A DNA stretch of 29,545 nt from Pedobacter sp. UBA5917 (GTDB lineage: Bacteria > Bacteroidota > Bacteroidia > Sphingobacteriales > Sphingobacteriaceae): positions 1 through 29,545 of the forward strand of contig NZ_DJDT01000077.1 in the NCBI RefSeq assembly GCF_002432345.1, given 5' to 3'. Shown piece by piece: positions 7,252 through 14,276 of this stretch; positions within the stretch are counted from its first letter, which is position 1; the number at the start of each line of letters is the position of its first letter. A program made the position numbers and the translations under genes. Under the pieces are notes generated by a model. The model ran no database searches and had not been told where the DNA came from. It saw only the letters and a list, made by a program, of their open reading frames with translations.

Positions 7252-8925
7252 ATGGCCTTAGATAAAAAAAGCAGTTACCGTAAAAATTTCTCCCTTGGCG
7301 TAACCTTCATTGTGCTCATTTCAATTCTTTTTATCCTTTCGCTTTTTTTAGCGTTTAACTACAGTAAAAAATCGATAGAGAATGATTTTGTTTCAGAAAA
7401 GGTAAACGTGCTGGAGCAGAGTATTAAACCCTACAACGATTTCTTTCAGAACAAAATGCCAGAAGTTTCTTACTATAACGGCTTTTTGGATTCGTCAACA
7501 GCGGCGAAGTTTGTAGATACGGTGATGCTGAAATACCCTTTTATTTCAAAAGTTACTTTTTACGATACGGAGGTAAAAAATGTTCCCGTTAAAGATGGTA
7601 TCAATGCCAACCACCTTGGGATTGGCCCAAAATCAATTTACCAGTTTGGAAAAGGGGTTAGGCCTGATTCGGTAAAACTCTATTCGGAAGATGATACCCG
7701 TTCTTTCAATGTGGGTAGCGATTTTAATGCCATTGCCATAAAACTGGCTACTTTTGTCGAAGATCTGGATACCGCATCAGTACCTAAGCAGGAAGAGTTA
7801 TTCACGAATTTTTCTATCGTAAACTCCAACGAAAATAAAATCACCTACCTTAATATTCCAAGTCGCGATGATTTAAGGACTTATAAAGAAATGATCAGGC
7901 GCAAGCTTAACCCATCTCCGGTTTACCAGCAGGATGTACTCGTTTTTAAGCTCGATGCCAACAAAATAAAGATCGTTAATACCAGGCCATTATTGTATCA
8001 AACCATTCGGATAGAACCGTTAACCTATGACCCCATTGATACCTCTGATGAAAATATTACCACAGAAATTGCGCTTCCGGGGGCATTTTCCGATTTTAAA
8101 TTATACCTCGTTTCATCCAAATCTTATATCAAAAAGGAGATTTTTATCTACTTTATGCCTATTGCCCTACTGCTCCTGTTGGTATATGGCGTATTATTAT
8201 TGGTGGCTTTTTTAATTTACCGTAACCTGAACATCAACAGCAAAATGTTTAAGCTGCAGTACGATTTCGTAAATAACCTTACACATGAATTTAAAACGCC
8301 TGTAAGTGTAATTAAAATTGCAGGGAACAACATTAAAAGTGCGCCGTCGCTAAGTGTAAGGGAACAGCAGCTTTATGGTAAGATATTGGATGAGGAAGCT
8401 GATAAGCTAAACGGTTTAATGAACAAGCTGCTTGCTTTTACGCAGATCGAAAATAAGGCCATCAAACTGAACCAGGAAGAGGTTAATATTGTCGATTTTA
8501 TCGAAAGTACCATCGAATCGCATACCTTGAAACACCCTGATTTTAAAATAACCTATGAGGTGGCCGGTTTTAAAACATTTATTACAGATCCGGTGTTACT
8601 GGGGAGTTTGTTCGATAACCTGGCAGAGAATGCTTATAAATATTCGAAACCCGATCAGAAAAAGCTGCACATCAGCGCCAAGCTGATTAAGGGCGTTTTG
8701 GTGTTCCGTTTTACCGATAAAGGCATTGGCATCGCATCGTCAGAATTAAACAATATATTTAAGAAGTTTTTCAGGATCCAGAATGAATATAACCAAATGG
8801 GCAGTGTTGGCCTGGGTTTGGCATTCTGCAAAGAACTGGTTAACTTTATGGAGGGAGAAATTACCGTAAAGAGCAAAGTAGGTAGTGGCACTGAGTTTAA
8901 AATCGTGCTACCATATAATAATTAG
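7252..8925 (+). CDS. Membrane sensor histidine kinase
   Basis: 557 residues. TM1 is at about residues 15-37 (VTFIVLISILFILSLFLAF) and TM2 at about 297-323 (FMPIALLLLLVYGVLLLVAF). The roughly 260-residue extracytoplasmic region between them matches no sensor fold I can name. The cytoplasmic part follows directly with a HisKA domain whose phosphoacceptor motif is THEFKTP (His-345), then a HATPase_c domain: N-box DNLAENAYKYS (Asn about 460), G1 DKGIGI, F-box FKKFFRI and G2 GLGLAFCKEL. All catalytic boxes are intact. Its start lies 2 bp after the pseudo-peptidase stop, so the two are co-translated and may act together; the response regulator follows after 94 bp. Confidence 0.93.
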   Translation: MALDKKSSYRKNFSLGVTFIVLISILFILSLFLAFNYSKKSIENDFVSEKVNVLEQSIKPYNDFFQNKMPEVSYYNGFLDSSTAAKFVDTVMLKYPFISKVTFYDTEVKNVPVKDGINANHLGIGPKSIYQFGKGVRPDSVKLYSEDDTRSFNVGSDFNAIAIKLATFVEDLDTASVPKQEELFTNFSIVNSNENKITYLNIPSRDDLRTYKEMIRRKLNPSPVYQQDVLVFKLDANKIKIVNTRPLLYQTIRIEPLTYDPIDTSDENITTEIALPGAFSDFKLYLVSSKSYIKKEIFIYFMPIALLLLLVYGVLLLVAFLIYRNLNINSKMFKLQYDFVNNLTHEFKTPVSVIKIAGNNIKSAPSLSVREQQLYGKILDEEADKLNGLMNKLLAFTQIENKAIKLNQEEVNIVDFIESTIESHTLKHPDFKITYEVAGFKTFITDPVLLGSLFDNLAENAYKYSKPDQKKLHISAKLIKGVLVFRFTDKGIGIASSELNNIFKKFFRIQNEYNQMGSVGLGLAFCKELVNFMEGEITVKSKVGSGTEFKIVLPYNN

Positions 8926-9000
8926 GTTGGAGGGTTAGAGGTTGGAAGGTTGAAAAGTTAGACTTAACCTTCAAACATTACAACGTTTCAACATTACAAC
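8926..9000. repeat. Inverted low-complexity repeat locus B
   Basis: It occupies nearly the whole gap between kinase and regulator. The left half (8926-8960) repeats GGTTGGA/GGTTAGA/GGTTGAA words and the right half (8963-9000) is their approximate complement (AACCTTCAA, ACAACGTTTCAACATTACAAC). The core is a perfect 7-bp stem GAAGGTT (8945-8951) / AACCTTC (8966-8972) with a 14-nt loop. No U-tract follows, so it is more likely an intercistronic hairpin that sets the kinase/regulator ratio than a full terminator. Confidence 0.65.
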
Positions 9001-9019
9001 AGTATTAAATACACACAAA

Positions 9020-9709
9020 ATGTCTAAAGAAGTAAAAATATTAATCGTAGAAGATGATGAAAATCTTCGCTTTCTTGTAGCCCACCGTTTAAAGGCTGAA
9101 GGCTATACTGTGCTTGAGGCAAATGATGGCGAGGCTGGTGAAAGAATGATTTTGGCCGATCAGCCCGATATTGTTTTATTGGACTGGATGATGCCTGGAA
9201 AACAAGGTGCAGAAGTTTGCGAAAATGTGCGTAAGCAGGGCTTTGAGAATCTGGTAATTATGATGACAGCCAAGGCACAGGACGTAGATAAAATCGATGC
9301 CTATAATTTTGGTGCGTCTGATTACATCACTAAACCATTTAATATGGATGTTCTGGTAGCCATGTTGGAGAGCAAGGTGAAATTTATCGTGAATAAAGAT
9401 TCTGCCGAGATCCACCGTTTTGGTAATATGGAACACCATCCGAACATCCACACTTTATTCAGGGATGGCAAAAAAATCGAGTTAACGATATTGGAAAACC
9501 GTATCCTGCTTTATTTCCTTCGCAACCCGGGTAAGGTAATCAACCGCGACGAATTAATGCTGGTAGTTTGGGGGTACAATTCAGATGTAAATACCCGTAC
9601 ACTCGATATGCACATTGTGCGCTTACGTAAAAAGATAGAATTGAATCCTGATAATCCGCAGTTGTTGCAAACCGTTAGGGGAGTAGGTTATCGCTTTAAT
9701 GCGGGGTAA
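9020..9709 (+). CDS. OmpR/PhoB-family response regulator
   Basis: 229 residues. The receiver domain (about 5-120) has the acidic pair Asp-12/Asp-13 (VEDDEN), phosphoacceptor Asp-55 (VLLDWMMPG), switch Thr-83 (MMTAKAQD) and Lys-105 (ITKPF). The C-terminal winged-helix domain (about 132-228) shows the usual signature LTILENRILLYFL, VINRDELM, the recognition helix TRTLDMHIVRLRKKI and the wing VRGVGYRF. It is the cognate DNA-binding partner of the preceding kinase by position. The spaced GTAACAT inverted repeats upstream of the operon are candidate targets. A strong terminator closes the operon just downstream. Confidence 0.95.
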   Translation: MSKEVKILIVEDDENLRFLVAHRLKAEGYTVLEANDGEAGERMILADQPDIVLLDWMMPGKQGAEVCENVRKQGFENLVIMMTAKAQDVDKIDAYNFGASDYITKPFNMDVLVAMLESKVKFIVNKDSAEIHRFGNMEHHPNIHTLFRDGKKIELTILENRILLYFLRNPGKVINRDELMLVVWGYNSDVNTRTLDMHIVRLRKKIELNPDNPQLLQTVRGVGYRFNAG

Positions 9710-9723
9710 GATAATTTAAAGTG

Positions 9724-9754
9724 CCGTCAGGTGTTACCATCTGACGGTTATTTT
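9724..9754 (+). terminator. Rho-independent terminator after the response regulator
   Basis: CCGTCAG (9724-9730) and CTGACGG (9741-9747) form a perfect 7-bp GC-rich stem with a 10-nt loop, followed by TTATTTT. It is 14 bp after the stop codon of the response regulator. Confidence 0.85.
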
Positions 9755-9789
9755 GTGGCTGTATCAAAAGTCTAGTCTCTTAAAAGCTT

Positions 9790-9857
9790 GTCACGTTGAG
9801 TCTGTCGAAACGCCTTATAAAAGGTTAATGAAGGTCCTTCGACAAGCTCAGGATGAC
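9790..9857. repeat. Imperfect palindromic intergenic element
   Basis: Between the convergent response-regulator and metallophosphoesterase genes. The arm GTCACGTTGAGTCTGTCGAA (9790-9809) pairs with TTCGACAAGCTCAGGATGAC near 9838-9856, about 15 of 20 positions. The GACAAGCTCAGGATGAC word is, as far as I recall, a dispersed palindromic (REP-like) sequence of many Bacteroidota genomes. Confidence 0.6.
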
Positions 9858-9902
9858 AGTTATATATTATGACACATACTCCACGACTAAGCTGAAAGAG
9901 TA

Positions 9903-11168
9903 TTAAGCTCTTTTCAGTGTAAAAATTGTAATCTCAGGTAAAATACCAACCCTACCCGGATAGCCCAAAAAGCCATAACCAACGTTAACATAAAGCTGTT
10001 GTTTCTGCTCCTGGTATAAACCTGCCCATTCTTTGTAGATATATTGCACAGGGCTCCATTGATATTCTTTTAAACGCACGCCAAACTGCATTCCGTGCGT
10101 ATGTCCGCTGAACATGGCATCTATCTGCGGATATTTCTGTAAAACCTCTCCGCGCCAGTGAGAAGGATCATGGCTCAATAAAAGTTTTACGGGTAAATCA
10201 TCTGTATTTTGAACAGCCTGTTCCATTTTTCCGTATTTCGGGAAACGGCCCATGCCCCAGTTTTCTATACCTAAAATCCCGATTTCCTCACCATCTACCT
10301 TTAGTCTGCGGTTTTCGTTCATCAAAAGGTCGTAACCCATAATTTTGTGTACGTCAACCATATCCTTCAGGTTTTTTACCTTAGCCGGCGACGATTCTTT
10401 GCCGAAATAGTAATCGCCGTAATCGTGGTTTCCTAATGATGAATATACGCCTAACGGTGCTTTTACTTTCGAAAATATATCCTGATAATCCCTTACTTCG
10501 TTGGTAAGGTTGTTTACTAAATCGCCTGTAAAAAAGATAAAATCAGGTTTTTCGCCCAATAACATTTCTACACCACCTTTTACTGCCGTTTTATTGTAAA
10601 AACTACCAGAATGGATATCCGAAATCTGCCCCATGGTAATGCCATCAAAAGCTTTGGGCAGGTTGGGGAGGATTAAATTTACCCTTCGCACCTGATAATC
10701 GTAAGCACCCGAAATTATGCCCCAGCTTAACGAAGTTAAAGGAACAGCCGCGGCTACCAATCCAGCTTTAACCAAAAACTCAGAACGTGATATCGGTTCG
10801 CCCGGTATTGAAGCGGCTGCTACTTGTGTATCGCCAGAAACCTCAACTGTTCTGTTTTTTCTGAAAATGCGGATGGATAACCTGCGCAAATCGTCTAGTA
10901 CCAAAAAGGGTAACATGGCCAGTTTACAGGCTACCGTTAAAAAGAAAGCAACTAAAATAATCGCCCTTAACGTAAGGAAAAGATTGAGGTAAATGCCACA
11001 GAAAACGCCTATAATCAATAATGCACTGTAAGCCCAGTAAGCAATGCCAAATGCTTTTTTTGTGCCCGGTTTCCATTTTTTAAAAACAGAAATAATGGCT
11101 TTATAGCAGTAAATATCAAATGCAATAATAAAAATGCAGGCGGCAATAATAAAAGGTAATCTTCCCAT
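9903..11168 (-). CDS. Membrane-anchored metallophosphoesterase (YkuE-like)
   Basis: 421 residues. The N-terminal 100 residues hold about three membrane helices (FIIAACIFIIAFDIYCY, AYWAYSALLIIGVFCGIYL, AIILVAFFLTVACKL). Then comes a linker with SRSEFLVKAGLVAAAVPLTS, which resembles a degenerate Tat-type signal with one Arg, and from about residue 170 a calcineurin-like phosphoesterase domain. All metal-binding blocks are present: GQISDIHSG, TGDLVNN, LGNHDYGD, LLSHDP and SGHTHG. The catalytic domain probably faces the periplasm. Family members cleave phosphodiesters, and YkuE-type enzymes have been linked to UDP-sugar or lipid pyrophosphate substrates; the substrate here is unknown. It follows the MoxR-type ATPase gene on the same strand, with a strong terminator in between, so it is probably separately expressed. 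Confidence 0.9.
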   Translation of the reverse strand: MGRLPFIIAACIFIIAFDIYCYKAIISVFKKWKPGTKKAFGIAYWAYSALLIIGVFCGIYLNLFLTLRAIILVAFFLTVACKLAMLPFLVLDDLRRLSIRIFRKNRTVEVSGDTQVAAASIPGEPISRSEFLVKAGLVAAAVPLTSLSWGIISGAYDYQVRRVNLILPNLPKAFDGITMGQISDIHSGSFYNKTAVKGGVEMLLGEKPDFIFFTGDLVNNLTNEVRDYQDIFSKVKAPLGVYSSLGNHDYGDYYFGKESSPAKVKNLKDMVDVHKIMGYDLLMNENRRLKVDGEEIGILGIENWGMGRFPKYGKMEQAVQNTDDLPVKLLLSHDPSHWRGEVLQKYPQIDAMFSGHTHGMQFGVRLKEYQWSPVQYIYKEWAGLYQEQKQQLYVNVGYGFLGYPGRVGILPEITIFTLKRA

Positions 11169-11190
11169 GTTAAGCAGGATGGTTGATATT

Positions 11191-11240
11191 AAAAAAGCTT
11201 CGACAATATTCTATGGTTTAGATAGAATGTTGTCAAAGCT
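11191..11240 (-). terminator. Strong rho-independent terminator after the MoxR-type ATPase
   Basis: The 19-nt arm at 11196-11214 (AGCTTCGACAATATTCTAT) pairs with 11222-11240 (ATAGAATGTTGTCAAAGCT) with one mismatch and one G-U pair, around a 7-nt loop. Read on the minus strand it is followed by TTTTTT (complement of 11191-11196). It begins 21 bp after the ATPase stop codon. Confidence 0.85.
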
Positions 11241-11261
11241 AGTAAAATTGTATAGAAATAA

Positions 11262-12749
11262 TTATCTGAAATCGTCTTCGTCCTCTTCCTCATCAAATTC
11301 GGCATTAAATAAACTGCCAAACATGTCTGAGAAGCCGAAGCCGCCGTTTAAAAAGTTTTTGCTCAATTGCGAGTATTCAGCCAAACCGTGCAATACAAAC
11401 TCCATTAATAGCAAGGTTTGGTTTTCGCTCAGTTTTGGGTGGAATTTCTTTACCAGATCGTATAAACCCGGTACCAGCATCAATGCTTTTTTATATTGCG
11501 AATTGCTTAGCGTATCAGTAACATCCACATTATTGCCTTCGGTAAACCATTCGGTTACTTCGGTATAAGGATTGGCTGTTTTGCTTTTTTTAGCTTTCTC
11601 CGGATCGGGGAAATAACGTGCAAATAAAGTTTTAACGGCCTTGCCTATCAATGTCGTTGCCACATGTGCCGGCCCTTCCAGTTCGCCTTCGTAAACCAGT
11701 TCTATTTTACCCGTAATCGCCGGAATAATTCCTGCAAGATCTGATAAACGCACAAAAGTATTTTTTTCGCCCGAAATCAGCATTCTTCTTTCGGCAGTGC
11801 TGATCAGGTTTTCGTAGGCAGAAATGGTTAACCTCGCCGAAACTCCTGATTTCTGATCAATGTATTCACTTTTACGGGCTTCGAAAGCAATCTGTTCTAC
11901 CAGATCTTTCACCAAACCATCAGCCTCAATATTGGCTTTTTGTTCTGGGGTAAGTTTCGCCTCCTGGAAAGTAATTTTGCGCGAAATTTCGATGCTTTTT
12001 GGATAGTGGGTTAAAATCTGACTCTCGATCCTGTCTTTTAATGGCGTAACAATGCTTCCTCGGTTGGTATAATCTTCAGGGTTTGCCGTAAAAACAAACT
12101 GGATATCCAATGGTAAACGCAGTTTGAAACCACGGATCTGGATGTCTTTTTCCTGTAACATGTTAAATAAAGCCACCTGTATACGTGCCTGCAAATCGGG
12201 CAGCTCGTTAATTACGAAAATGCTGCGGTGTGCACGCGGAATTAAACCAAAGTGGATTACACGTTCATCATTGTAGGTTAGCTTTAATGTGGCCGCTTTA
12301 ATAGGATCCACATCACCGATTAAATCGGCTACCGTAACATCTGGTGTGGCCAATTTCTCGGTATACCTTTCGCTGCGGTGCAACCAGGCAATTTCGGTAG
12401 CATCGCCTTTTGTGGCAATTTCGTTTTTACCATACCAAGAAATGGGATCCAACGGGTCGTCAAAAATTTCGCTTCCGGCAACGTAAGGTACGTACTCGTC
12501 CAATAAGTTTACCATTAAACGGGCAATACGCGTTTTTGCCTGTCCGCGTAAACCCAAAAGTAAAATATTATGGCGCGATAAAATTGCGGTCTGCAATTCC
12601 GGAATAACCGTTTCATCGTAACCTATAATGCCTTCAAATTCGGTTTTTTTATCGCTTAATACCCTGATCAGGTTTTCTCTCAATTCCTGTTTTACCGATC
12701 GTGGTTTATATCCTGTGGTTTTTAATTCGCCTAATGTTTTTGCTTGCAT
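11262..12749 (-). CDS. MoxR/ChlI-like AAA+ ATPase
   Basis: 495 residues from the chosen ATG at 12749 (MQAKTLGELKTTGYK). An upstream in-frame ATG at 12797 would add 16 residues encoded entirely by the tandem repeat next door, so I reject it. Walker A is GLRGQAKTR. The Walker B region reads IFVINELPDL, with Asn in place of the first acidic residue; I remember this as usual for this magnesium-chelatase-I-like subfamily. Sensor 1 is at FVFTANPEDY, and the helical lid follows with SARLTISAYEN. The C-terminus ends in a very acidic tail (EFDEEEDEDDF). With the VWA protein upstream it forms a MoxR-VWA pair, a chaperone-like arrangement for maturing metal enzymes or complexes; the client is unknown. 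No tetrapyrrole-chelatase partner is seen, so Mg-chelatase activity is unlikely. Confidence 0.88.
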   Translation of the reverse strand: MQAKTLGELKTTGYKPRSVKQELRENLIRVLSDKKTEFEGIIGYDETVIPELQTAILSRHNILLLGLRGQAKTRIARLMVNLLDEYVPYVAGSEIFDDPLDPISWYGKNEIATKGDATEIAWLHRSERYTEKLATPDVTVADLIGDVDPIKAATLKLTYNDERVIHFGLIPRAHRSIFVINELPDLQARIQVALFNMLQEKDIQIRGFKLRLPLDIQFVFTANPEDYTNRGSIVTPLKDRIESQILTHYPKSIEISRKITFQEAKLTPEQKANIEADGLVKDLVEQIAFEARKSEYIDQKSGVSARLTISAYENLISTAERRMLISGEKNTFVRLSDLAGIIPAITGKIELVYEGELEGPAHVATTLIGKAVKTLFARYFPDPEKAKKSKTANPYTEVTEWFTEGNNVDVTDTLSNSQYKKALMLVPGLYDLVKKFHPKLSENQTLLLMEFVLHGLAEYSQLSKNFLNGGFGFSDMFGSLFNAEFDEEEDEDDFR

Positions 12750-12759
12750 CTTTAAAATT

Positions 12760-12990
12760 GGGTTTAAGGCATAAGGTTTAAGGTGTAAGGTTTGCAAAGT
12801 GCAGGAACTTCTTCTATAAATCTAATCCTTTTTTATGGGTTTAAGGTTTAGGGTTTAAGGCGTAAGGTTTGCAAAGGGCATAAACTTCTTCTATAAATCT
12901 AATCCTTTTTTATGGGTTTAAGGTTTAGGTTTTAAGGTGTAAGGTTTGCAAAGTGCACAAGCCTCTTTCTGTAAATCTAACCCTCTTTTA
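12760..12990. repeat. Three tandem copies of a 77-bp unit (locus C)
   Basis: Units start at 12760, 12837 and 12914, each exactly 77 bp. Each begins GGGTTTAAGG and continues through GTAAGGTTTGCAAAG and TCTATAAATCTAATCC-like words; units 1 and 2 are most alike and unit 3 has diverged at its end. Within each unit the head is itself a short-period repeat (GGTTTAA). Together with 13035-13060, which carries the complementary ACCTTCTACCTTACGCC words, it fills the gap 12750-13058 between the VWA and ATPase genes. It also covers the 5' leader of the ATPase. Confidence 0.9.
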
Positions 12991-13034
12991 ATGTTTTTTA
13001 TGGTGGATTTGAGTAGGAATCGGCGATGGGTTTT

Positions 13035-13060
13035 ACCTTCTACCTTACGCCTTCTACCTT
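13035..13060. repeat. Complementary half of locus C
   Basis: ACCTTCTACCTTACGCCTTC and the next ACCTT are the complement of the GGTTTAAGG/GGTGTAAGG words of the 77-bp units. The stretch overlaps the VWA stop codon (13059-13061), so the messenger between the two genes can fold back on itself. Confidence 0.6.
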
Positions 13061-14156
13061 ATTTCACTGTTTTTCTTCTGTTTTTAATATAATCTTCAAA
13101 AATGTATTCGCCTAAGCCATTTAATGAGCTATAAAATGCTCTCCCACCGTTAATTTCAGTAAACTGACGTACAAATTGCTGTAAATAGGGGTCTTTAGCA
13201 ATCATAAACGTGGTGATCGGAATTTTTAACCTTTTGCACTGTGCTGCCATGTTTAGGGTTTTATTAATCACTTTCCGGTCTAAACCCATACTGTTTTTGT
13301 AGTACTTACCGTTTTCTTTTAAGCAGGTTGGTTTTCCATCCGTAATCATAAAAATCTGCTTGTTATGCGTTTTACGGCGGCGGAGCAAATCGGCAGCCAG
13401 TTCCAAACCTGCATAAGTATTGGTGTGGTAGGGACCAACCTGTAAATAAGGCAGGTCTTTCAGACTGATCGGCCATGCATCATTTCCAAAAACAACAATA
13501 TCCAATGTATCTTTCGGGTATTTCGTTTTAATCAGTTCGGCCAGGGCCATGGCCACTTTTTTAGCGGGTGTAATCCGGTCTTCGCCATACAATATCATCG
13601 AATGCGAAATGTCGATCATCAATACCGTAGAAGTTAGGGTTTTAAAATCCTTTTCCTCTACCTCCAAATCGCGATCGGTTAGCGTAAAATCGCCAATGCC
13701 GTGATTAATCTGCGCATTTTGAATGGAGGCGGTCATATCGATCTGATCCAGACTGTCGCCGAAATTATATTCGCGCCTATCCGCATTTTTTTCTTCGCCG
13801 ATGCCCGATTGGTTACTGTTATGGTTACCACGACCGGATTTTTTGAGTTTGCCGAAAATTTCGTCGAGGGCAGATTTTCTTATCGTCTGCTCCGTTTTGG
13901 CGGTAATTTTAAACTCTCCCGATTGGTTGTCTTCAGTTAAATATCCTTTATCTTTCAGGTCGTCGATAAAATTACCGATGCCATAATCGTTGGTGGTTAA
14001 TTTATATTGTTTGTCGAGTTCGTTCAGCCAGCTTAAAGCCTCTGCTGCATCTCCCGCTGTATAATTTAGCAGCTCGCTAAATAATTTCAGCAGTTCATCA
14101 AACCCTCCCTTGGGCGTATCGCCCGGCTTATAATCAGAAAAACGAAAACCTCTCAT
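13059..14156 (-). CDS. VWA-domain protein, partner of the MoxR-type ATPase
   Basis: 365 residues, cytoplasmic. Residues 1-110 are helical and charged; 110-165 form a low-complexity linker (GRGNHNSNQSGIGEEKNADRRE). The von Willebrand A domain runs from about 175 to the end. Its MIDAS is complete: DISHS (IDISHSM), Thr in HTNTYAGLEL, and Asp in FMITDGKPT. It can therefore bind a divalent ion and grip an acidic ligand. In MoxR-VWA pairs the VWA protein usually acts as adaptor between ATPase and client. It is transcribed first, 309 bp upstream of the ATPase start, with the 77-bp tandem repeats in between. I see no membrane segment, unlike BatA/BatB-type VWA proteins. Confidence 0.88.
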   Translation of the reverse strand: MRGFRFSDYKPGDTPKGGFDELLKLFSELLNYTAGDAAEALSWLNELDKQYKLTTNDYGIGNFIDDLKDKGYLTEDNQSGEFKITAKTEQTIRKSALDEIFGKLKKSGRGNHNSNQSGIGEEKNADRREYNFGDSLDQIDMTASIQNAQINHGIGDFTLTDRDLEVEEKDFKTLTSTVLMIDISHSMILYGEDRITPAKKVAMALAELIKTKYPKDTLDIVVFGNDAWPISLKDLPYLQVGPYHTNTYAGLELAADLLRRRKTHNKQIFMITDGKPTCLKENGKYYKNSMGLDRKVINKTLNMAAQCKRLKIPITTFMIAKDPYLQQFVRQFTEINGGRAFYSSLNGLGEYIFEDYIKNRRKTVK

Positions 14157-14237
14157 GTGCTTGTATTAACGATTTACCGAAGATAAAAGTTTCGCTTTGC
14201 ATTAATTTAAGCGCGGTGTCATATTTGGTCAGCGCAC

Positions 14238-14270
14238 AGACCTTATAGGTTTTTAAAACCTATAAGGTCT
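14238..14270. repeat. 33-bp near-perfect palindrome between sugar kinase and VWA genes
   Basis: The 16-nt arms AGACCTTATAGGTTTT (14238-14253) and AAAACCTATAAGGTCT (14255-14270) are exact complements around a single T. It lies 6 bp past the kinase stop. Neither strand has a proper T-tract beyond the stem, so it may be a processing or termination hairpin or a dispersed palindromic element. I recall very similar words in other Bacteroidota genomes. Confidence 0.85.
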
Positions 14271-14276
14271 TAAAAC

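Noticed and set aside
9889..9917. Terminator at the end of the metallophosphoesterase gene
   Set aside because: CTGAAAGAG/CTCTTTTCAG pairs around the stop codon, but there is no T-tract and the stem would include coding sequence.
11134..11568. 144-codon open frame on the plus strand
   Set aside because: It runs through a terminator hairpin and opposes the ATPase C-terminus; its poly-Ser stretch is the complement of the acidic tail.
12188..12230. Inactive ATPase because of Asn in Walker B (INEL)
   Set aside because: I recall INELPDL as normal for this ChlI-like subfamily, so it is not evidence of inactivation.
12750..12797. 16-residue N-terminal extension of the MoxR-type ATPase
   Set aside because: It is encoded by the 77-bp repeat; the ATG at 12749 gives a normal start.
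12760..12990. CRISPR array
   Set aside because: The units abut without unique spacers, there are only three of them, and no cas genes are present.
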